Positions 53,044 to 62,036 of a stretch of DNA of 64,000 nt are shown here, in pieces. Source of the stretch: Peribacillus sp044761665 (GTDB taxonomy: Bacteria > Bacillota > Bacilli > Bacillales > DSM-1321); NCBI RefSeq assembly GCF_044761665.1, contig NZ_JBIWCW010000008.1, positions 71,335 to 135,334 on the forward strand, given 5' to 3'. The notes below the pieces were generated by a model. That model was not told the origin of the DNA. It was given only the letters and a program-made list of their open reading frames with translations, and did not search any database. How positions within the stretch are numbered: position 1 is the first letter of the stretch; each line of letters begins with the position of its first letter. Position numbers and translations under genes: made by a program.

Positions 53044-53361
53044 TTGAGTTTAAAAGCGATTGAAATGCAAATGGCTCTTCCTAGAACCCAAGATGCTGGA
53101 AAGATCCAAGAACAGCTCCTTCAAAAGAATCTAATCCAACAGGATCATGCCGCCCATCAAGGCCGAAAGGAAGACGAACGAAAACAGACTACTGTCATGG
53201 CTGAAGAACAAAAGCTTCCCGCTCATTTTTATGAAAAAGAAGGAAGTGCGGACAAAGGTCCGTTCCTCAAACAGCAGAGGAAGAAAGATAGTAAGAAAAA
53301 AACAACAGTGAATAGAGATTCCCATCCCTATAAAGGAAGGAGTATCGACTATTCCGGTTAA
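53044..53361 (+). CDS. Small conserved protein between sigD and swrB
   Basis: The 105-residue reading from TTG 53044 starts MSLKAIEMQMALPRTQDAGK, a short motif that I recognise in small proteins near flagellar operons of other Firmicutes. GGAGGGTGGGG lies upstream, though its spacing to TTG is long (12 bases); GTG 53032 and ATG 53014 are alternatives. The rest is Lys/Gln-rich and looks disordered; there is no signal or membrane segment. No function is known to me. B. subtilis has no gene that I recall at this exact point. Confidence 0.7.
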   Translation: MSLKAIEMQMALPRTQDAGKIQEQLLQKNLIQQDHAAHQGRKEDERKQTTVMAEEQKLPAHFYEKEGSADKGPFLKQQRKKDSKKKTTVNRDSHPYKGRSIDYSG

Positions 53362-53372
53362 GAGGAGGCACC

Positions 53373-54008
53373 ATGTCAGCATTTTTTATGTTTCTCCTTT
53401 TTAGTCTAAACATATTCACGATTTTCGCCGTTATTGTTTTATATCTTAGACAAAATCGGTTAAGTAAGCTCGAAAAGGAACAAAAAGCAACCATTATGGA
53501 GATGGAAGAGCTACTTACAGGTTATTTAATGGAAATGAAGGAAGATAACGAAGCGTTGATTGAGGCAGTTACACAAGTTGGCACGAAAACAAGTACGGAT
53601 AAGATTGAAGAGCAAGCGTTAATGAAAGGCCCATCTGTAGTGAAAGAGGCAATACCATCAGAGGAATCGATGCCGATCTTAAAAGAAGCAAGGCTTAACG
53701 GGACGAAAATGCAGGCTGCGAATGCCTATAAGAACCAGATTGAAAAAGATGGAGAGTATAAACCTGCTGAGGGAGTGAAAGACAAGCTTGAGCTTTCAGC
53801 GGAAGCTTCCAATTTACCCAAAGAAAAATCCCTGGTTGTTGAAAAAGATTTTGCAGCCATGTTGCATGCTTCTTTAGAGGAATTATCATTAAATGAACAA
53901 GTCAACTATCTAGCGGAACAAGGCCTTTCAATTGAAGAAATTGCAAAAAAATTGAATAGAGGCCAAACGGAAATCGAGCTTTTAATAAAGTTCCAAAAGA
54001 ATAGATGA
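53373..54008 (+). CDS. swrB: Swarming motility protein SwrB (YlxL)
   Basis: SwrB promotes hook-basal body completion and sigma-D activity in B. subtilis. The 211 residues have an N-terminal membrane helix (about 3-26), a coiled coil (about 28-70), a variable charged middle and a C-terminal helix-turn-helix-like segment (EQVNYLAEQGLSIEEIAKKL, about 180-205). Position after sigD and this architecture identify it; overall sequence is fast evolving. It closes the fla/che operon. No terminator hairpin is seen before the rpsB promoter. Confidence 0.85.
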   Translation: MSAFFMFLLFSLNIFTIFAVIVLYLRQNRLSKLEKEQKATIMEMEELLTGYLMEMKEDNEALIEAVTQVGTKTSTDKIEEQALMKGPSVVKEAIPSEESMPILKEARLNGTKMQAANAYKNQIEKDGEYKPAEGVKDKLELSAEASNLPKEKSLVVEKDFAAMLHASLEELSLNEQVNYLAEQGLSIEEIAKKLNRGQTEIELLIKFQKNR

Positions 54009-54015
54009 ATATTGC

Positions 54016-54044
54016 TTGATTGTATCCCAAGGGTATGTTATATT
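54016..54044 (+). promoter_or_regulatory. Extended -10 sigma-A promoter for rpsB
   Basis: TTGATT (54016-54021), a 17-base spacer ending TGT and TATATT (54039-54044) form an extended -10 promoter. The leader to rpsB is about 110 bases and ends in TTTAGGAGG. Confidence 0.78.
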
Positions 54045-54159
54045 ATGAAATGGTGTTAATACACACGCCCGTGATTCTAGCAGATGGTGCTGTTTATACA
54101 GTTTCTGTAGGGAAATGATCGGAGCGGAGGAAAAACAAAACCATTTAGGAGGAACTAAA

Positions 54160-54873
54160 ATGTCAGTCATTTCTATGAAACAATTGCTTGAAGCTGGTGT
54201 GCATTTCGGACACCAAACACGTCGCTGGAACCCTAAAATGAAGAAATATATCTTCACTGAGCGTAACGGCATCTACATCATCGACCTTCAAAAAACAGTT
54301 AAAAAGGTTGAAGAAGCTTATAACTTCGTTAAAGAACTAGCTGCTAACGGTGGAACTGTTCTTTTCGTTGGTACTAAAAAACAAGCTCAAGAATCAGTTA
54401 AAGAAGAAGCTATCCGTTCTGGTATGTACTATGTAAACCAACGCTGGTTAGGTGGAACTTTAACAAACTTTGAAACAATCCAAAAACGTATTAAACGTCT
54501 TAAAGATATCGAAAAAATGGACGCTAACGGAACTTTCGAAGTGCTTCCTAAAAAAGAAGTTATCCAACTTAAAAAAGAATGGGATCGCTTAGAGAAATTC
54601 TTAGGCGGAATTAAAGATATGAAGACTCTTCCAGATGCGATCTTCGTTATCGACCCTCGCAAAGAGCGTATTGCTGTTGCGGAAGCACACAAATTAAACA
54701 TTCCACTTGTTGGTATCGTTGATACAAACTGTGATCCGGATGAAATCGACGTAGTTATTCCTGCGAATGACGATGCAATCCGTGCTGTTAAATTATTAAC
54801 AGGTAAAATGGCAGATGCTATCTTAGAAGCTAAACAAGGCGAAGAAACAGCAACTGAAACAACTACTGCTTAA
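54160..54873 (+). CDS. rpsB: 30S ribosomal protein S2
   Basis: S2 joins late in 30S assembly. ATG 54160 with TAGGAGGAAC upstream gives 237 residues; the open frame to 54115 is leader. MSVISMKQLLEAGVHFGHQT and RWNPKMKKYIFTERNGIYII start the protein; the C-terminal acidic Thr/Glu tail is a few residues shorter than in B. subtilis. Strong codon bias fits high expression. A terminator follows, so tsf has its own promoter. Confidence 0.98.
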   Translation: MSVISMKQLLEAGVHFGHQTRRWNPKMKKYIFTERNGIYIIDLQKTVKKVEEAYNFVKELAANGGTVLFVGTKKQAQESVKEEAIRSGMYYVNQRWLGGTLTNFETIQKRIKRLKDIEKMDANGTFEVLPKKEVIQLKKEWDRLEKFLGGIKDMKTLPDAIFVIDPRKERIAVAEAHKLNIPLVGIVDTNCDPDEIDVVIPANDDAIRAVKLLTGKMADAILEAKQGEETATETTTA

Positions 54874-54905
54874 TAGTGGACACAGAGTTGCTTAACTAAG
54901 TGAGA

Positions 54906-54948
54906 AAAAAAGGTGATAAGAGGATAATGCCTTTTATCCCTTTTTTTT
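54906..54948 (+). terminator. Terminator after rpsB
   Basis: GATAAGAGG (54914-54922) pairs with CCTTTTATC (54929-54937) with one G-T pair, followed by a long T run and preceded by an A run. Confidence 0.88.
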
Positions 54949-55066
54949 GCACTAATAAGCATACATAAATCACGTGCTTTTCAATGCACGTTTGATTTGA
55001 ATCGCGAGATAATCAAGCTGACTTGTCAAAACCTTGATTGATGAATGATTTTTTTGTAAAAAAACT

Positions 55067-55074
55067 GCTACTAT
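55067..55074 (+). promoter_or_regulatory. Possible extended -10 promoter for tsf
   Basis: TACTAT (55069-55074) is preceded by TGC, an extended -10. The -35 position 17 bases away reads TGATTT, which is weak. It is the best candidate in the 288-base gap before tsf. Confidence 0.45.
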
Positions 55075-55161
55075 TGTTGTTTTTATTGTTAAAAACAAGT
55101 ATTATCTAGCAAAATGGGTAAGAATGAATAAACCGCATTTAATTTGAGGAGGATTTATATT

Positions 55162-56046
55162 ATGGCAATCACTGCACAATTAGTTAAAGAATTGCGTGAA
55201 AAAACTGGCGCTGGAATGATGGATTGCAAAAAAGCTCTTGTACAAACTGATGGAGATATGGATAAAGCAATTGACTTCCTTCGTGAAAAAGGAATTGCGA
55301 AAGCTGCTAATAAAGGCGACCGTATCGCTGCTGAAGGTTTAACTTCTATCGTTGTAGACGGAAACCAAGCAGTAATTCTTGAAGTGAACTCTGAAACTGA
55401 CTTCGTTGCTAAAAATGAAGGTTTCCAAGCTCTTGTTAAAGAACTGGCTGCATTCTTATTGGCTAACAAACCGGAGAGCGTTGAAGTTGCTCTTGAGCAA
55501 ACAATGGAAAACGGTGCAAAAGTTGCTGATCATATCAATGCAGCAGTAGCAAAAATCGGTGAAAAATTAACTCTTCGTCGTTTCCAAGTTGTTTCAAAAA
55601 CTGACAGTGATGCATTTGGCGCTTACCTTCACATGGGTGGACGTATCAGCGTACTTACTGTTCTTGAAGGTACAACTGATGCTGAAGCAGCTAAAGGTGT
55701 TTCTATGCACATCGCAGCTATTAATCCAAAATACATCTCTCGTGATCAAGTAGATTCATCTGAATTAGAGCACGAACGTGAAATCCTTACTCAACAAGCC
55801 CTTAACGAAGGGAAACCCGAGAAAATTGTTGCTAAAATGGTTGAAGGACGCATCAACAAATACTACGAGGAAATCTGTGTGAACGAACAAGCTTTCGTTA
55901 AAAACCCAGATCAAAAAGTAGGTCAATTCGTTGAATCTCTTGGCGGAAAAATTCTTTCATTCGTACGTTACGAAGTAGGAGAAGGTCTTGAAAAACGTCA
56001 AGAAAACTTTGCTGAAGAAGTAATGAACCAAGTTAAAAAAGACTAA
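55162..56046 (+). CDS. tsf: Translation elongation factor Ts
   Basis: EF-Ts recycles EF-Tu from GDP to GTP form. ATG 55162 after GAGGAGGATT gives 294 residues. The UBA-like N-terminal domain contains LREKTGAGMMDCKKALVQTD; EVNSETDFVAKNEGFQALVK is the EF-Tu contact motif; two subdomains follow. Codon bias is strong. It is closed by a palindromic terminator. Confidence 0.98.
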   Translation: MAITAQLVKELREKTGAGMMDCKKALVQTDGDMDKAIDFLREKGIAKAANKGDRIAAEGLTSIVVDGNQAVILEVNSETDFVAKNEGFQALVKELAAFLLANKPESVEVALEQTMENGAKVADHINAAVAKIGEKLTLRRFQVVSKTDSDAFGAYLHMGGRISVLTVLEGTTDAEAAKGVSMHIAAINPKYISRDQVDSSELEHEREILTQQALNEGKPEKIVAKMVEGRINKYYEEICVNEQAFVKNPDQKVGQFVESLGGKILSFVRYEVGEGLEKRQENFAEEVMNQVKKD

Positions 56047-56068
56047 TTGATTGTAAGAAAATGATTAA

Positions 56069-56099
56069 ATAGGGAACACTATAGTGTTCCCTATTTTTT
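56069..56099 (+). terminator. Terminator after tsf
   Basis: A perfect palindrome with arms ATAGGGAACAC and GTGTTCCCTAT, loop TATA, runs straight into six T. Confidence 0.9.
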
Positions 56100-56178
56100 G
56101 AAATGTCATGAATTTTTGGTTTATAAGCAAGAATGAGCATGATGGACGAACAAAAAGATTACATAGTTGGAGGTTCTC

Positions 56179-56895
56179 ATGGCTAAATATAAACGTGTCG
56201 TATTAAAACTCAGTGGTGAAGCTTTGGCTGGTGAAGATGGTTTTGGAATTAACCCAGCCGTAATTAAGTCAATTGCTGAGCAAGTTAAAGAAGTAGCTGA
56301 ACTGGATGTAGAAGTAGCTGTAGTGGTCGGCGGTGGCAACATTTGGCGTGGGAAAATCGGTAGTGAAATGGGCATGGATCGTGCAAATGCTGACTATATG
56401 GGCATGCTGGCTACAGTCATGAACTCATTGGCATTACAAGATAGCCTGGATCAACTTGGGATTGAAACACGCGTACAAACATCCATCGAGATGAGACAAG
56501 TCGCAGAACCATATATTAGACGACGTGCTATTCGACACCTAGAGAAGAAAAGAGTCGTGATTTTTGCAGCCGGAACAGGTAATCCATATTTTTCAACGGA
56601 TACTACTGCGGCATTACGTGCAGCGGAAATTGAAGCTGATGTCATCTTGATGGCGAAGAATAATGTGGATGGCGTTTACAATGCTGATCCGGTTAAAGAT
56701 AAAAATGCCGTGAAATATGATGAGCTTTCGTATCTTGATGTAATTAAAGACGGATTAGAAGTCATGGATTCGACTGCGTCGTCGCTATGCATGGACAATG
56801 ATATACCATTGATTGTCTTCTCTATTATGGAAAAAGGTAATATCAAGCGTGCCGTATTAGGCGAAACGCTTGGAACTATTGTAAGGGGGAAATAA
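56179..56895 (+). CDS. pyrH: UMP kinase
   Basis: PyrH phosphorylates UMP to UDP in pyrimidine synthesis. ATG 56179 with TTGGAGG upstream gives 238 residues. The amino-acid-kinase fold is shown by YKRVVLKLSGEALAGEDGFG, VVVGGGNIWRG and VVIFAAGTGNPYFSTDTTAA. It is hexameric in the family and controlled by GTP and UTP. frr starts two bases after its stop. Confidence 0.98.
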   Translation: MAKYKRVVLKLSGEALAGEDGFGINPAVIKSIAEQVKEVAELDVEVAVVVGGGNIWRGKIGSEMGMDRANADYMGMLATVMNSLALQDSLDQLGIETRVQTSIEMRQVAEPYIRRRAIRHLEKKRVVIFAAGTGNPYFSTDTTAALRAAEIEADVILMAKNNVDGVYNADPVKDKNAVKYDELSYLDVIKDGLEVMDSTASSLCMDNDIPLIVFSIMEKGNIKRAVLGETLGTIVRGK

Positions 56896-56897
56896 AG

Positions 56898-57455
56898 ATG
56901 CCGAAACAAGTTATTTCGAATGCGAAAACGAAAATGGAAAAAGCCATTGGAGCTTACACACGTGAATTAGCCAGCATCCGTGCCGGAAGGGCAAACGCCT
57001 CATTACTTGATAGAATATCTATTGATTACTATGGTTCTCAAACACCGATTAATCAAATGGCGGGTATCTCAGTACCTGAAGCAAGACTTTTAGTCATCCA
57101 ACCTTATGATAAAACGATATTGGGTGAAATTGAAAAAGCAATTTTGAAATCGGATTTAGGACTGAATCCTTCTAATGATGGTTCTATAATCAGAATTGCC
57201 ATTCCTGCATTAACGGAAGAACGTAGAAAAGACCTTGTGAAGGTCGTTAAGAAAGAAGCGGAAGAAGCGAAAATTGCGGTCCGTAATGTACGTCGTGATG
57301 CTAACGATGAACTGAAAAAGCTTGAGAAAAATGGTGACATCACTGAAGATGATCTGCGCGGTTATGCAGATGATATTCAAAAGATGACGGATGGTAACAT
57401 CTCGAAAATCGATGATATCACAAAAGATAAAGAAAAAGAAATTTTGGAAGTCTAA
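56898..57455 (+). CDS. frr: Ribosome recycling factor
   Basis: RRF splits post-termination ribosomes with EF-G. The 185 residues show the tRNA-like two-domain pattern: the long three-helix bundle (MEKAIGAYTRELASIRAGRA at the start and the Lys/Glu-rich helices at the end) and a small beta domain (about 31-104; YYGSQTPINQMAGISVPEAR). AGGGGGAAAT precedes the ATG. Confidence 0.98.
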   Translation: MPKQVISNAKTKMEKAIGAYTRELASIRAGRANASLLDRISIDYYGSQTPINQMAGISVPEARLLVIQPYDKTILGEIEKAILKSDLGLNPSNDGSIIRIAIPALTEERRKDLVKVVKKEAEEAKIAVRNVRRDANDELKKLEKNGDITEDDLRGYADDIQKMTDGNISKIDDITKDKEKEILEV

Positions 57456-57541
57456 CCACTTCTGAAGGATTTATAAAAAAGGGCCGAATCCATTGTGGTC
57501 ATGTCTTGTTCTAACATATAGGTGTGTTAAAAAGAGAAAAC

Positions 57542-57550
57542 TGTTATAAT
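57542..57550 (+). promoter_or_regulatory. Extended -10 promoter upstream of uppS
   Basis: TGT followed by a perfect TATAAT (57545-57550) forms an extended -10. The -35 region is poor. A start near 57557 would produce a leader of about 280 bases to uppS, including the possible small ORF at 57619. Confidence 0.55.
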
Positions 57551-57618
57551 AAGGGTTCTCCGATTATGATTAACGCCTGAGTTAGTAAGAGCTTGAAAAC
57601 GTTGGAGGAGGTCCTTTT

Positions 57619-57699
57619 TTGTCCTTTCGTTGTGTAATTCCTGAAAGGCATGCCATAATAATTTCTTTCCAACTTCTAATGAAGATAATATTTTCATAA
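57619..57699 (+). CDS. Possible 26-residue small ORF in the uppS leader
   Basis: TTG 57619 lies seven bases after the strong binding site GGAGGAGG (57604-57611) and opens 26 codons (start MSFRCVIPERHAIIISFQ) to TAA 57697. The peptide is hydrophobic and basic. The binding site is the main evidence; conservation is unknown. It could be a leader peptide, a small membrane protein or a chance site. Confidence 0.3.
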   Translation: MSFRCVIPERHAIIISFQLLMKIIFS

Positions 57700-57833
57700 T
57701 AATAATATGAGAACAAGTTTTTTTTTGATATTATAATATAGATTCTGTTCTTTTGTAGAATCCATAATATACATAGTGCACGAAAATATTGCCTTTGTAG
57801 AGAGATAAGTACAACCTAATGGGGGACTAACAT

Positions 57834-58607
57834 ATGTATTCACTATGGAAGCGTTTCGTTAAAAAAGATGCTTCTTCCGATGTAGCAAGTAGGATCCAGC
57901 ATATTAAAAAGTCTAATGTTCCTCAACATATTGCCATTATTATGGATGGAAACGGCCGGTGGGCTAAGAAGCGTGCCTTGCCACGTGTAGCGGGCCATCA
58001 TGAAGGAATGAAAACAGTTCGTAAAATTACGAAGATATCCAATCAGCTAGGAATAAAAACATTGACGGTTTATGCGTTCTCCACAGAAAACTGGAAGCGC
58101 CCGAAAAGTGAAGTCGATTTTTTAATGAAGCTGCCACAGGAGTTTCTAGGTACATTTTTGCCAGAGCTTATAGCTGAAAATGTAAGAGTGGAGATGATGG
58201 GTGATTTATCACTAATTCCATCCCATACTCAAAAAGCAGTGAAACAAGCAATGGAGGATACCAAAAATAATAACGGAATGATTTTGAATTTTGCCCTTAA
58301 TTATGGAAGCCGGGGGGAAATAGTCACAGCGGTTAATAGCATCATTCACGATTTGAAAAATGGTATAATCAAGGAAGATGTTTCCGAGGAAATGGTATGT
58401 AGCTACTTAATGACCAAACATTTGCCGGACCCAGATTTATTGATTCGCACTAGCGGTGAAAAAAGGTTGAGCAATTTCATGCTTTGGCAGTCAGCATATA
58501 CAGAGCTATGGTTTACGGATGTGTTATGGCCGGACTTTAGTGGTGAGCACTTACTAGAGGCTGTCGAAGAGTATCAAAAACGTTCACGCAGGTTCGGTGG
58601 CGTTTAA
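57834..58607 (+). CDS. uppS: Undecaprenyl pyrophosphate synthase
   Basis: UppS builds the C55 lipid carrier for peptidoglycan by cis-condensation of isopentenyl units. The 257 residues carry HIAIIMDGNGRWAKKRALPR (about 34-53) with the catalytic Asp and Asn, AFSTENWKRPKSEV, and the C-terminal PDLLIRTSGEKRLSNFMLWQ. GGGGG in CTAATGGGGGACTAAC is the binding site. cdsA starts 25 bases after the stop. Confidence 0.97.
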   Translation: MYSLWKRFVKKDASSDVASRIQHIKKSNVPQHIAIIMDGNGRWAKKRALPRVAGHHEGMKTVRKITKISNQLGIKTLTVYAFSTENWKRPKSEVDFLMKLPQEFLGTFLPELIAENVRVEMMGDLSLIPSHTQKAVKQAMEDTKNNNGMILNFALNYGSRGEIVTAVNSIIHDLKNGIIKEDVSEEMVCSYLMTKHLPDPDLLIRTSGEKRLSNFMLWQSAYTELWFTDVLWPDFSGEHLLEAVEEYQKRSRRFGGV

Positions 58608-58632
58608 TGTAGAAGGCGAGGAAATTGGAATA

Positions 58633-59430
58633 ATGAAACAGAGAATTATTACGGCAATCATTGCTGCCGCTATCTTCATCCCGATTGTAATGGTAGGGAA
58701 GGTTCCCTTTTTACTGATGGTATATTTGTTAGCTTCCATCGGTTTGTATGAATTAATGAAAATGAAAAAGATGCGTGTGTTCTCCTTTGAGGCGATTCTT
58801 TCACATATATTGCTGTGGATACTATTATTGCCGAATGAATATAGCACGTTTTTAACTGAAAATAATTATGATAAAGTACAGATTTTCTTAATCGGTGTTT
58901 TAGTGCTGTTACTTTATACGGTTCTTTCAAAAAATAAGTTCAACTTTGATGACGCAGGCTTTTTAGTCATTACGATTCTGTATTTAGGAATCGGTTTTTA
59001 TTACCTATTTGAAACACGTGACAATGCATCTCTAGGCCTGGTCTATATCCTTCTTACTTTATTTACAATCTGGGCAACCGATTCAGGGGCGTACTTCATT
59101 GGAAAAGCATTTGGTAAGAGAAAGCTATGGCCTGAAATCAGTCCTAATAAAACAATCGAAGGGTTTTTTGGAGGGGTATTTTCCGCATTGATCGTGGGTG
59201 TGCTTTTCTACGCATTCTCTTCCTTGGATTATTCATTAGGACGATTACTATTGATTTCTTTAATCATAGCTATATTCGGGCAATTGGGCGACCTTGTTCA
59301 ATCTGCTTATAAACGTCATTATGACGTAAAGGATTCAGGGAAGATTCTTCCTGGTCATGGCGGAATTTTAGACAGGCTGGATAGTTTAATCTTTATTTTA
59401 CCGATTTTACATTTATTGCATGTTTTATAA
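58633..59430 (+). CDS. cdsA: Phosphatidate cytidylyltransferase CdsA
   Basis: CdsA makes CDP-diacylglycerol, precursor of the anionic phospholipids. ATG 58633 (MKQRIITAIIAAAIFIPIV) is preferred to the upstream open frame overlapping uppS; GCGAGGAAA lies before it. The 265 residues contain about seven membrane helices. The signature SAYKRHYDVKDSGKILPGHG with GILDRLDS lies near the C-terminus. Confidence 0.96.
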   Translation: MKQRIITAIIAAAIFIPIVMVGKVPFLLMVYLLASIGLYELMKMKKMRVFSFEAILSHILLWILLLPNEYSTFLTENNYDKVQIFLIGVLVLLLYTVLSKNKFNFDDAGFLVITILYLGIGFYYLFETRDNASLGLVYILLTLFTIWATDSGAYFIGKAFGKRKLWPEISPNKTIEGFFGGVFSALIVGVLFYAFSSLDYSLGRLLLISLIIAIFGQLGDLVQSAYKRHYDVKDSGKILPGHGGILDRLDSLIFILPILHLLHVL

Positions 59431-59473
59431 TAAAATATAGGCAAGGTTATTCAGAATTAGGAGATGAACGGAT

Positions 59474-60634
59474 TTGAAGTATATCAGCCTTCTGGGTGCA
59501 ACAGGTTCGATTGGGAAACAAACTGCGGATGTAGTCAGGGCCCACCCCGATCAATTCAAGATAGTGGCACTTTCGGGCGGAAAGAATATAGATTTGGTCA
59601 GCAAGTATATTAAAGAGTTTGAACCAGAGCTAGTTTCCGTACAGACAAAGGAAGATTATGAAGTATTGAAAAGTGAATTCTCTAACCGGAAAGATTTAGA
59701 GTTCATGTATGGCGATGAGGGGATAACGGCTGTAGCGGTATATAATCAAGCGACAATTTTAGTGAATGCCGTCATCGGTAGCGTGGGACTTTATCCGACC
59801 TTGCAAGCGATTAAAGCCGGAAAGGATATTGCGATTGCCAATAAAGAGACATTGGTAACCGCTGGCCATCTGGTCATTGATGAAGCGAAAAAGGCAGGTG
59901 TGAGCCTACTCCCAGTCGATAGTGAGCATTCTGCGATATTTCAAGCGTTGCAGGGTGAAAAAGAAAAGAATATCGAACGTCTGGTCATAACTGCCTCAGG
60001 TGGAAGCTTCAGAGACCGAACACGTGAAGAGTTACAAGGTGTCACGGTGGAAGAGGCATTGAACCATCCAAACTGGTCGATGGGAGCAAAAATCACCATC
60101 GATTCGGCTTCCATGATGAATAAGGGGTTAGAAGTGATTGAGGCCCACTGGCTATTTGATCTTCCATATGAAAAGATTGATGTAGTGTTGCACAGGGAGA
60201 GCATCATCCACTCAATGGTGGAGTTTCACGATTCCAGTGTGATGGCACAATTGGGTACCCCGGATATGCGAGTGCCCATCCAATACGCCCTTACATATCC
60301 AGATCGTCTACCTCTTGTCGGGCGCAAGCGTCTGAATCTGGCGGAAGCAGGAAAACTCCACTTCAGTGAAATGGATTTCACTAGATATCCCTGTTTGCAA
60401 TTCGCTTATAAAGCAGGTAAAATGGGCGGCACGATGACTACCGTGTTAAATGCTGCCAATGAAGCGGCGGTAGCTGCATTTTTGTCGGGAAAAGTTTCTT
60501 TCCTTGAAATCGAGAACTTGATAGAAAGAGCCCTTAACAAACATTCTGTCATTGCGAATCCTGATTTAGAAACGATCCAGGAAGTCGATACAATGACAAG
60601 GAAGTTTATAGAATCTTTAGTGAAAGATAGGTGA
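59474..60634 (+). CDS. dxr: 1-deoxy-D-xylulose-5-phosphate reductoisomerase
   Basis: Dxr (IspC) makes 2-C-methylerythritol 4-phosphate, the second step of the MEP isoprenoid route that feeds UppS. The start is TTG 59474 with TTAGGAGATG eight bases upstream; 386 residues. The NADPH motif LLGATGSIGKQTADVVR starts the protein; metal and substrate residues lie in PVDSEHSAIFQAL and TASGGSFRDRTREEL; the loop IDSASMMNKGLEVIEAHWLF is conserved. Confidence 0.97.
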   Translation: MKYISLLGATGSIGKQTADVVRAHPDQFKIVALSGGKNIDLVSKYIKEFEPELVSVQTKEDYEVLKSEFSNRKDLEFMYGDEGITAVAVYNQATILVNAVIGSVGLYPTLQAIKAGKDIAIANKETLVTAGHLVIDEAKKAGVSLLPVDSEHSAIFQALQGEKEKNIERLVITASGGSFRDRTREELQGVTVEEALNHPNWSMGAKITIDSASMMNKGLEVIEAHWLFDLPYEKIDVVLHRESIIHSMVEFHDSSVMAQLGTPDMRVPIQYALTYPDRLPLVGRKRLNLAEAGKLHFSEMDFTRYPCLQFAYKAGKMGGTMTTVLNAANEAAVAAFLSGKVSFLEIENLIERALNKHSVIANPDLETIQEVDTMTRKFIESLVKDR

Positions 60635-60641
60635 CCAGAAC

Positions 60642-61910
60642 ATGCAGACTTTAGAAACGCTTATAGCGTTCATTATCATTTTTGGTGCTCTTGTATTTTT
60701 CCATGAGCTTGGACACTTAGTATTCGCGAAGCGTGCCGGAATTTTGTGCCGCGAATTTGCAATCGGATTCGGACCAAAAGTATTCACTTATAAAAAGAAG
60801 GAAACGGTCTATACGATACGCCTTCTCCCTTTAGGTGGGTACGTTCGAATGGCTGGGGAAGATGCAGAAAATATTGAATTGAAACCTGGTTATCGCGTTG
60901 GATTGATGTTTGATGAAGAAGAAAAGGTCACTAAGATTATCTTGAACAACAAAGATAAATACCCGGATATTCGGCTTGTTGAAGTGGAAGTGATAGATTT
61001 AGACCATAAACTGATACTTACGGGTTATGAAGAGGGAGAAGAAGAGACATTAAAAACGTTTACCATCGATAAAGAAGCTGTAATCGTTGAAAATGGAGTC
61101 GAGAACCAAATTGCCCCTTATGATCGTCAATTTGCTTCAAAATCTCTTGGACACCGCTTTTTGACAATCCTGGCTGGTCCAGCGATGAACTTTGTTCTTG
61201 CTTTCGTTATTTTTACGTTGATAGGTTTGTTTCAAGGGGTCGTTGTCGACGAAGCAAAACTGGGTGAACTAACTAAAGATGGTGCGGCCGTTACTTCGGG
61301 ATTAAAATCCGGGGACGCCATTCAATCGATAGAAGGTACGGAAGTAACAACTTGGGAAGATGTGCAGGCAAGCATTCAAGAAAGCCCTGGAAAAGAAATC
61401 GAATTCGTTGTGTATAGAGATGGGAAAACGCTAGAAGTTCCAGTTACCCCTCAGGAAGTGGAGAGGGAAGGTAAGAAAATCGGAATTATCGGCGTATACC
61501 CACCGGTTGAAAAAGCTCCACTAAAAGCGATTCAATATGGGGCGACAGAAACGTATTTTTGGACGAAACAGATTTTCATTATTTTGGGTGACCTTGTAAC
61601 GGGTGGATTTACAATTGATAGTTTATCTGGTCCTGTAGGTATTTATAAATCCACTGAAGAAGTGGCGAAACAAGGATTGTTCACGTTGATGAAATGGGCT
61701 GGATTGCTCAGCATCAACTTAGGGATCATGAACCTTCTTCCATTACCTGCTTTAGATGGAGGACGATTGTTATTCTTCGTGGTCGAGTTCTTAAGAGGAA
61801 AACCAATTGATCGTCAAAAAGAAGGAATGGTCCATTTTATCGGGTTCGCGTTGCTGATGTTGTTAATGATTGTTGTAACATGGAATGACATCCAGCGATT
61901 CTTCCTATAA
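60642..61910 (+). CDS. rseP: Site-2 intramembrane zinc protease RseP (RasP)
   Basis: RasP cuts anti-sigma factors such as RsiW and leftover signal peptides within the membrane. It has 422 residues. The zinc motif HELGH lies in the first membrane helix (FFHELGHLVFAKRAG, about 20-34); a PDZ domain occupies about 190-275 (AVTSGLKSGDAIQSIEGTEV); the third zinc ligand is in NLLPLPALDGGRLLFFVVE near 365. It starts seven bases after dxr. A long hairpin ends the transcript. Confidence 0.97.
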   Translation: MQTLETLIAFIIIFGALVFFHELGHLVFAKRAGILCREFAIGFGPKVFTYKKKETVYTIRLLPLGGYVRMAGEDAENIELKPGYRVGLMFDEEEKVTKIILNNKDKYPDIRLVEVEVIDLDHKLILTGYEEGEEETLKTFTIDKEAVIVENGVENQIAPYDRQFASKSLGHRFLTILAGPAMNFVLAFVIFTLIGLFQGVVVDEAKLGELTKDGAAVTSGLKSGDAIQSIEGTEVTTWEDVQASIQESPGKEIEFVVYRDGKTLEVPVTPQEVEREGKKIGIIGVYPPVEKAPLKAIQYGATETYFWTKQIFIILGDLVTGGFTIDSLSGPVGIYKSTEEVAKQGLFTLMKWAGLLSINLGIMNLLPLPALDGGRLLFFVVEFLRGKPIDRQKEGMVHFIGFALLMLLMIVVTWNDIQRFFL

Positions 61911-61927
61911 GCCTGATGTGTACGAAT

Positions 61928-61971
61928 GAAGCCAAACAGCCAGCAGAAACATCTGTTGGCTGTTTGGCTTC
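61928..61971 (+). terminator. Long hairpin after rseP
   Basis: GAAGCCAAACAGCCA (61928-61942) pairs perfectly with TGGCTGTTTGGCTTC (61957-61971), and the stem extends five more pairs with one G-T. The following T run is delayed and weak (61981-61986), so it could be a terminator or mainly an mRNA stabiliser. Confidence 0.7.
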
Positions 61972-62007
61972 CGTTCCTATCTTTTTAAAGAGTTTGGGCA
62001 AAATAGT

Positions 62008-62036
62008 TTGTTTTATCGGTAATTCGTAAGTATAAT
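62008..62036 (+). promoter_or_regulatory. Sigma-A promoter for proS
   Basis: TTGTTT (62008-62013), a 17-base spacer and a perfect TATAAT (62031-62036). The leader is about 110 bases and shows no T-box elements. Confidence 0.72.

Larger units (their letters stand above)
57456..57833 (+). other. Intergenic region upstream of uppS
   Basis: A 378-base region holds at least two -10-like boxes (57545-57550, 57732-57737), a small possible ORF (57619-57699) and a short hairpin GATTCT (57741-57746) / AGAATC (57757-57762). No clear terminator for frr is seen. Confidence 0.55.
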
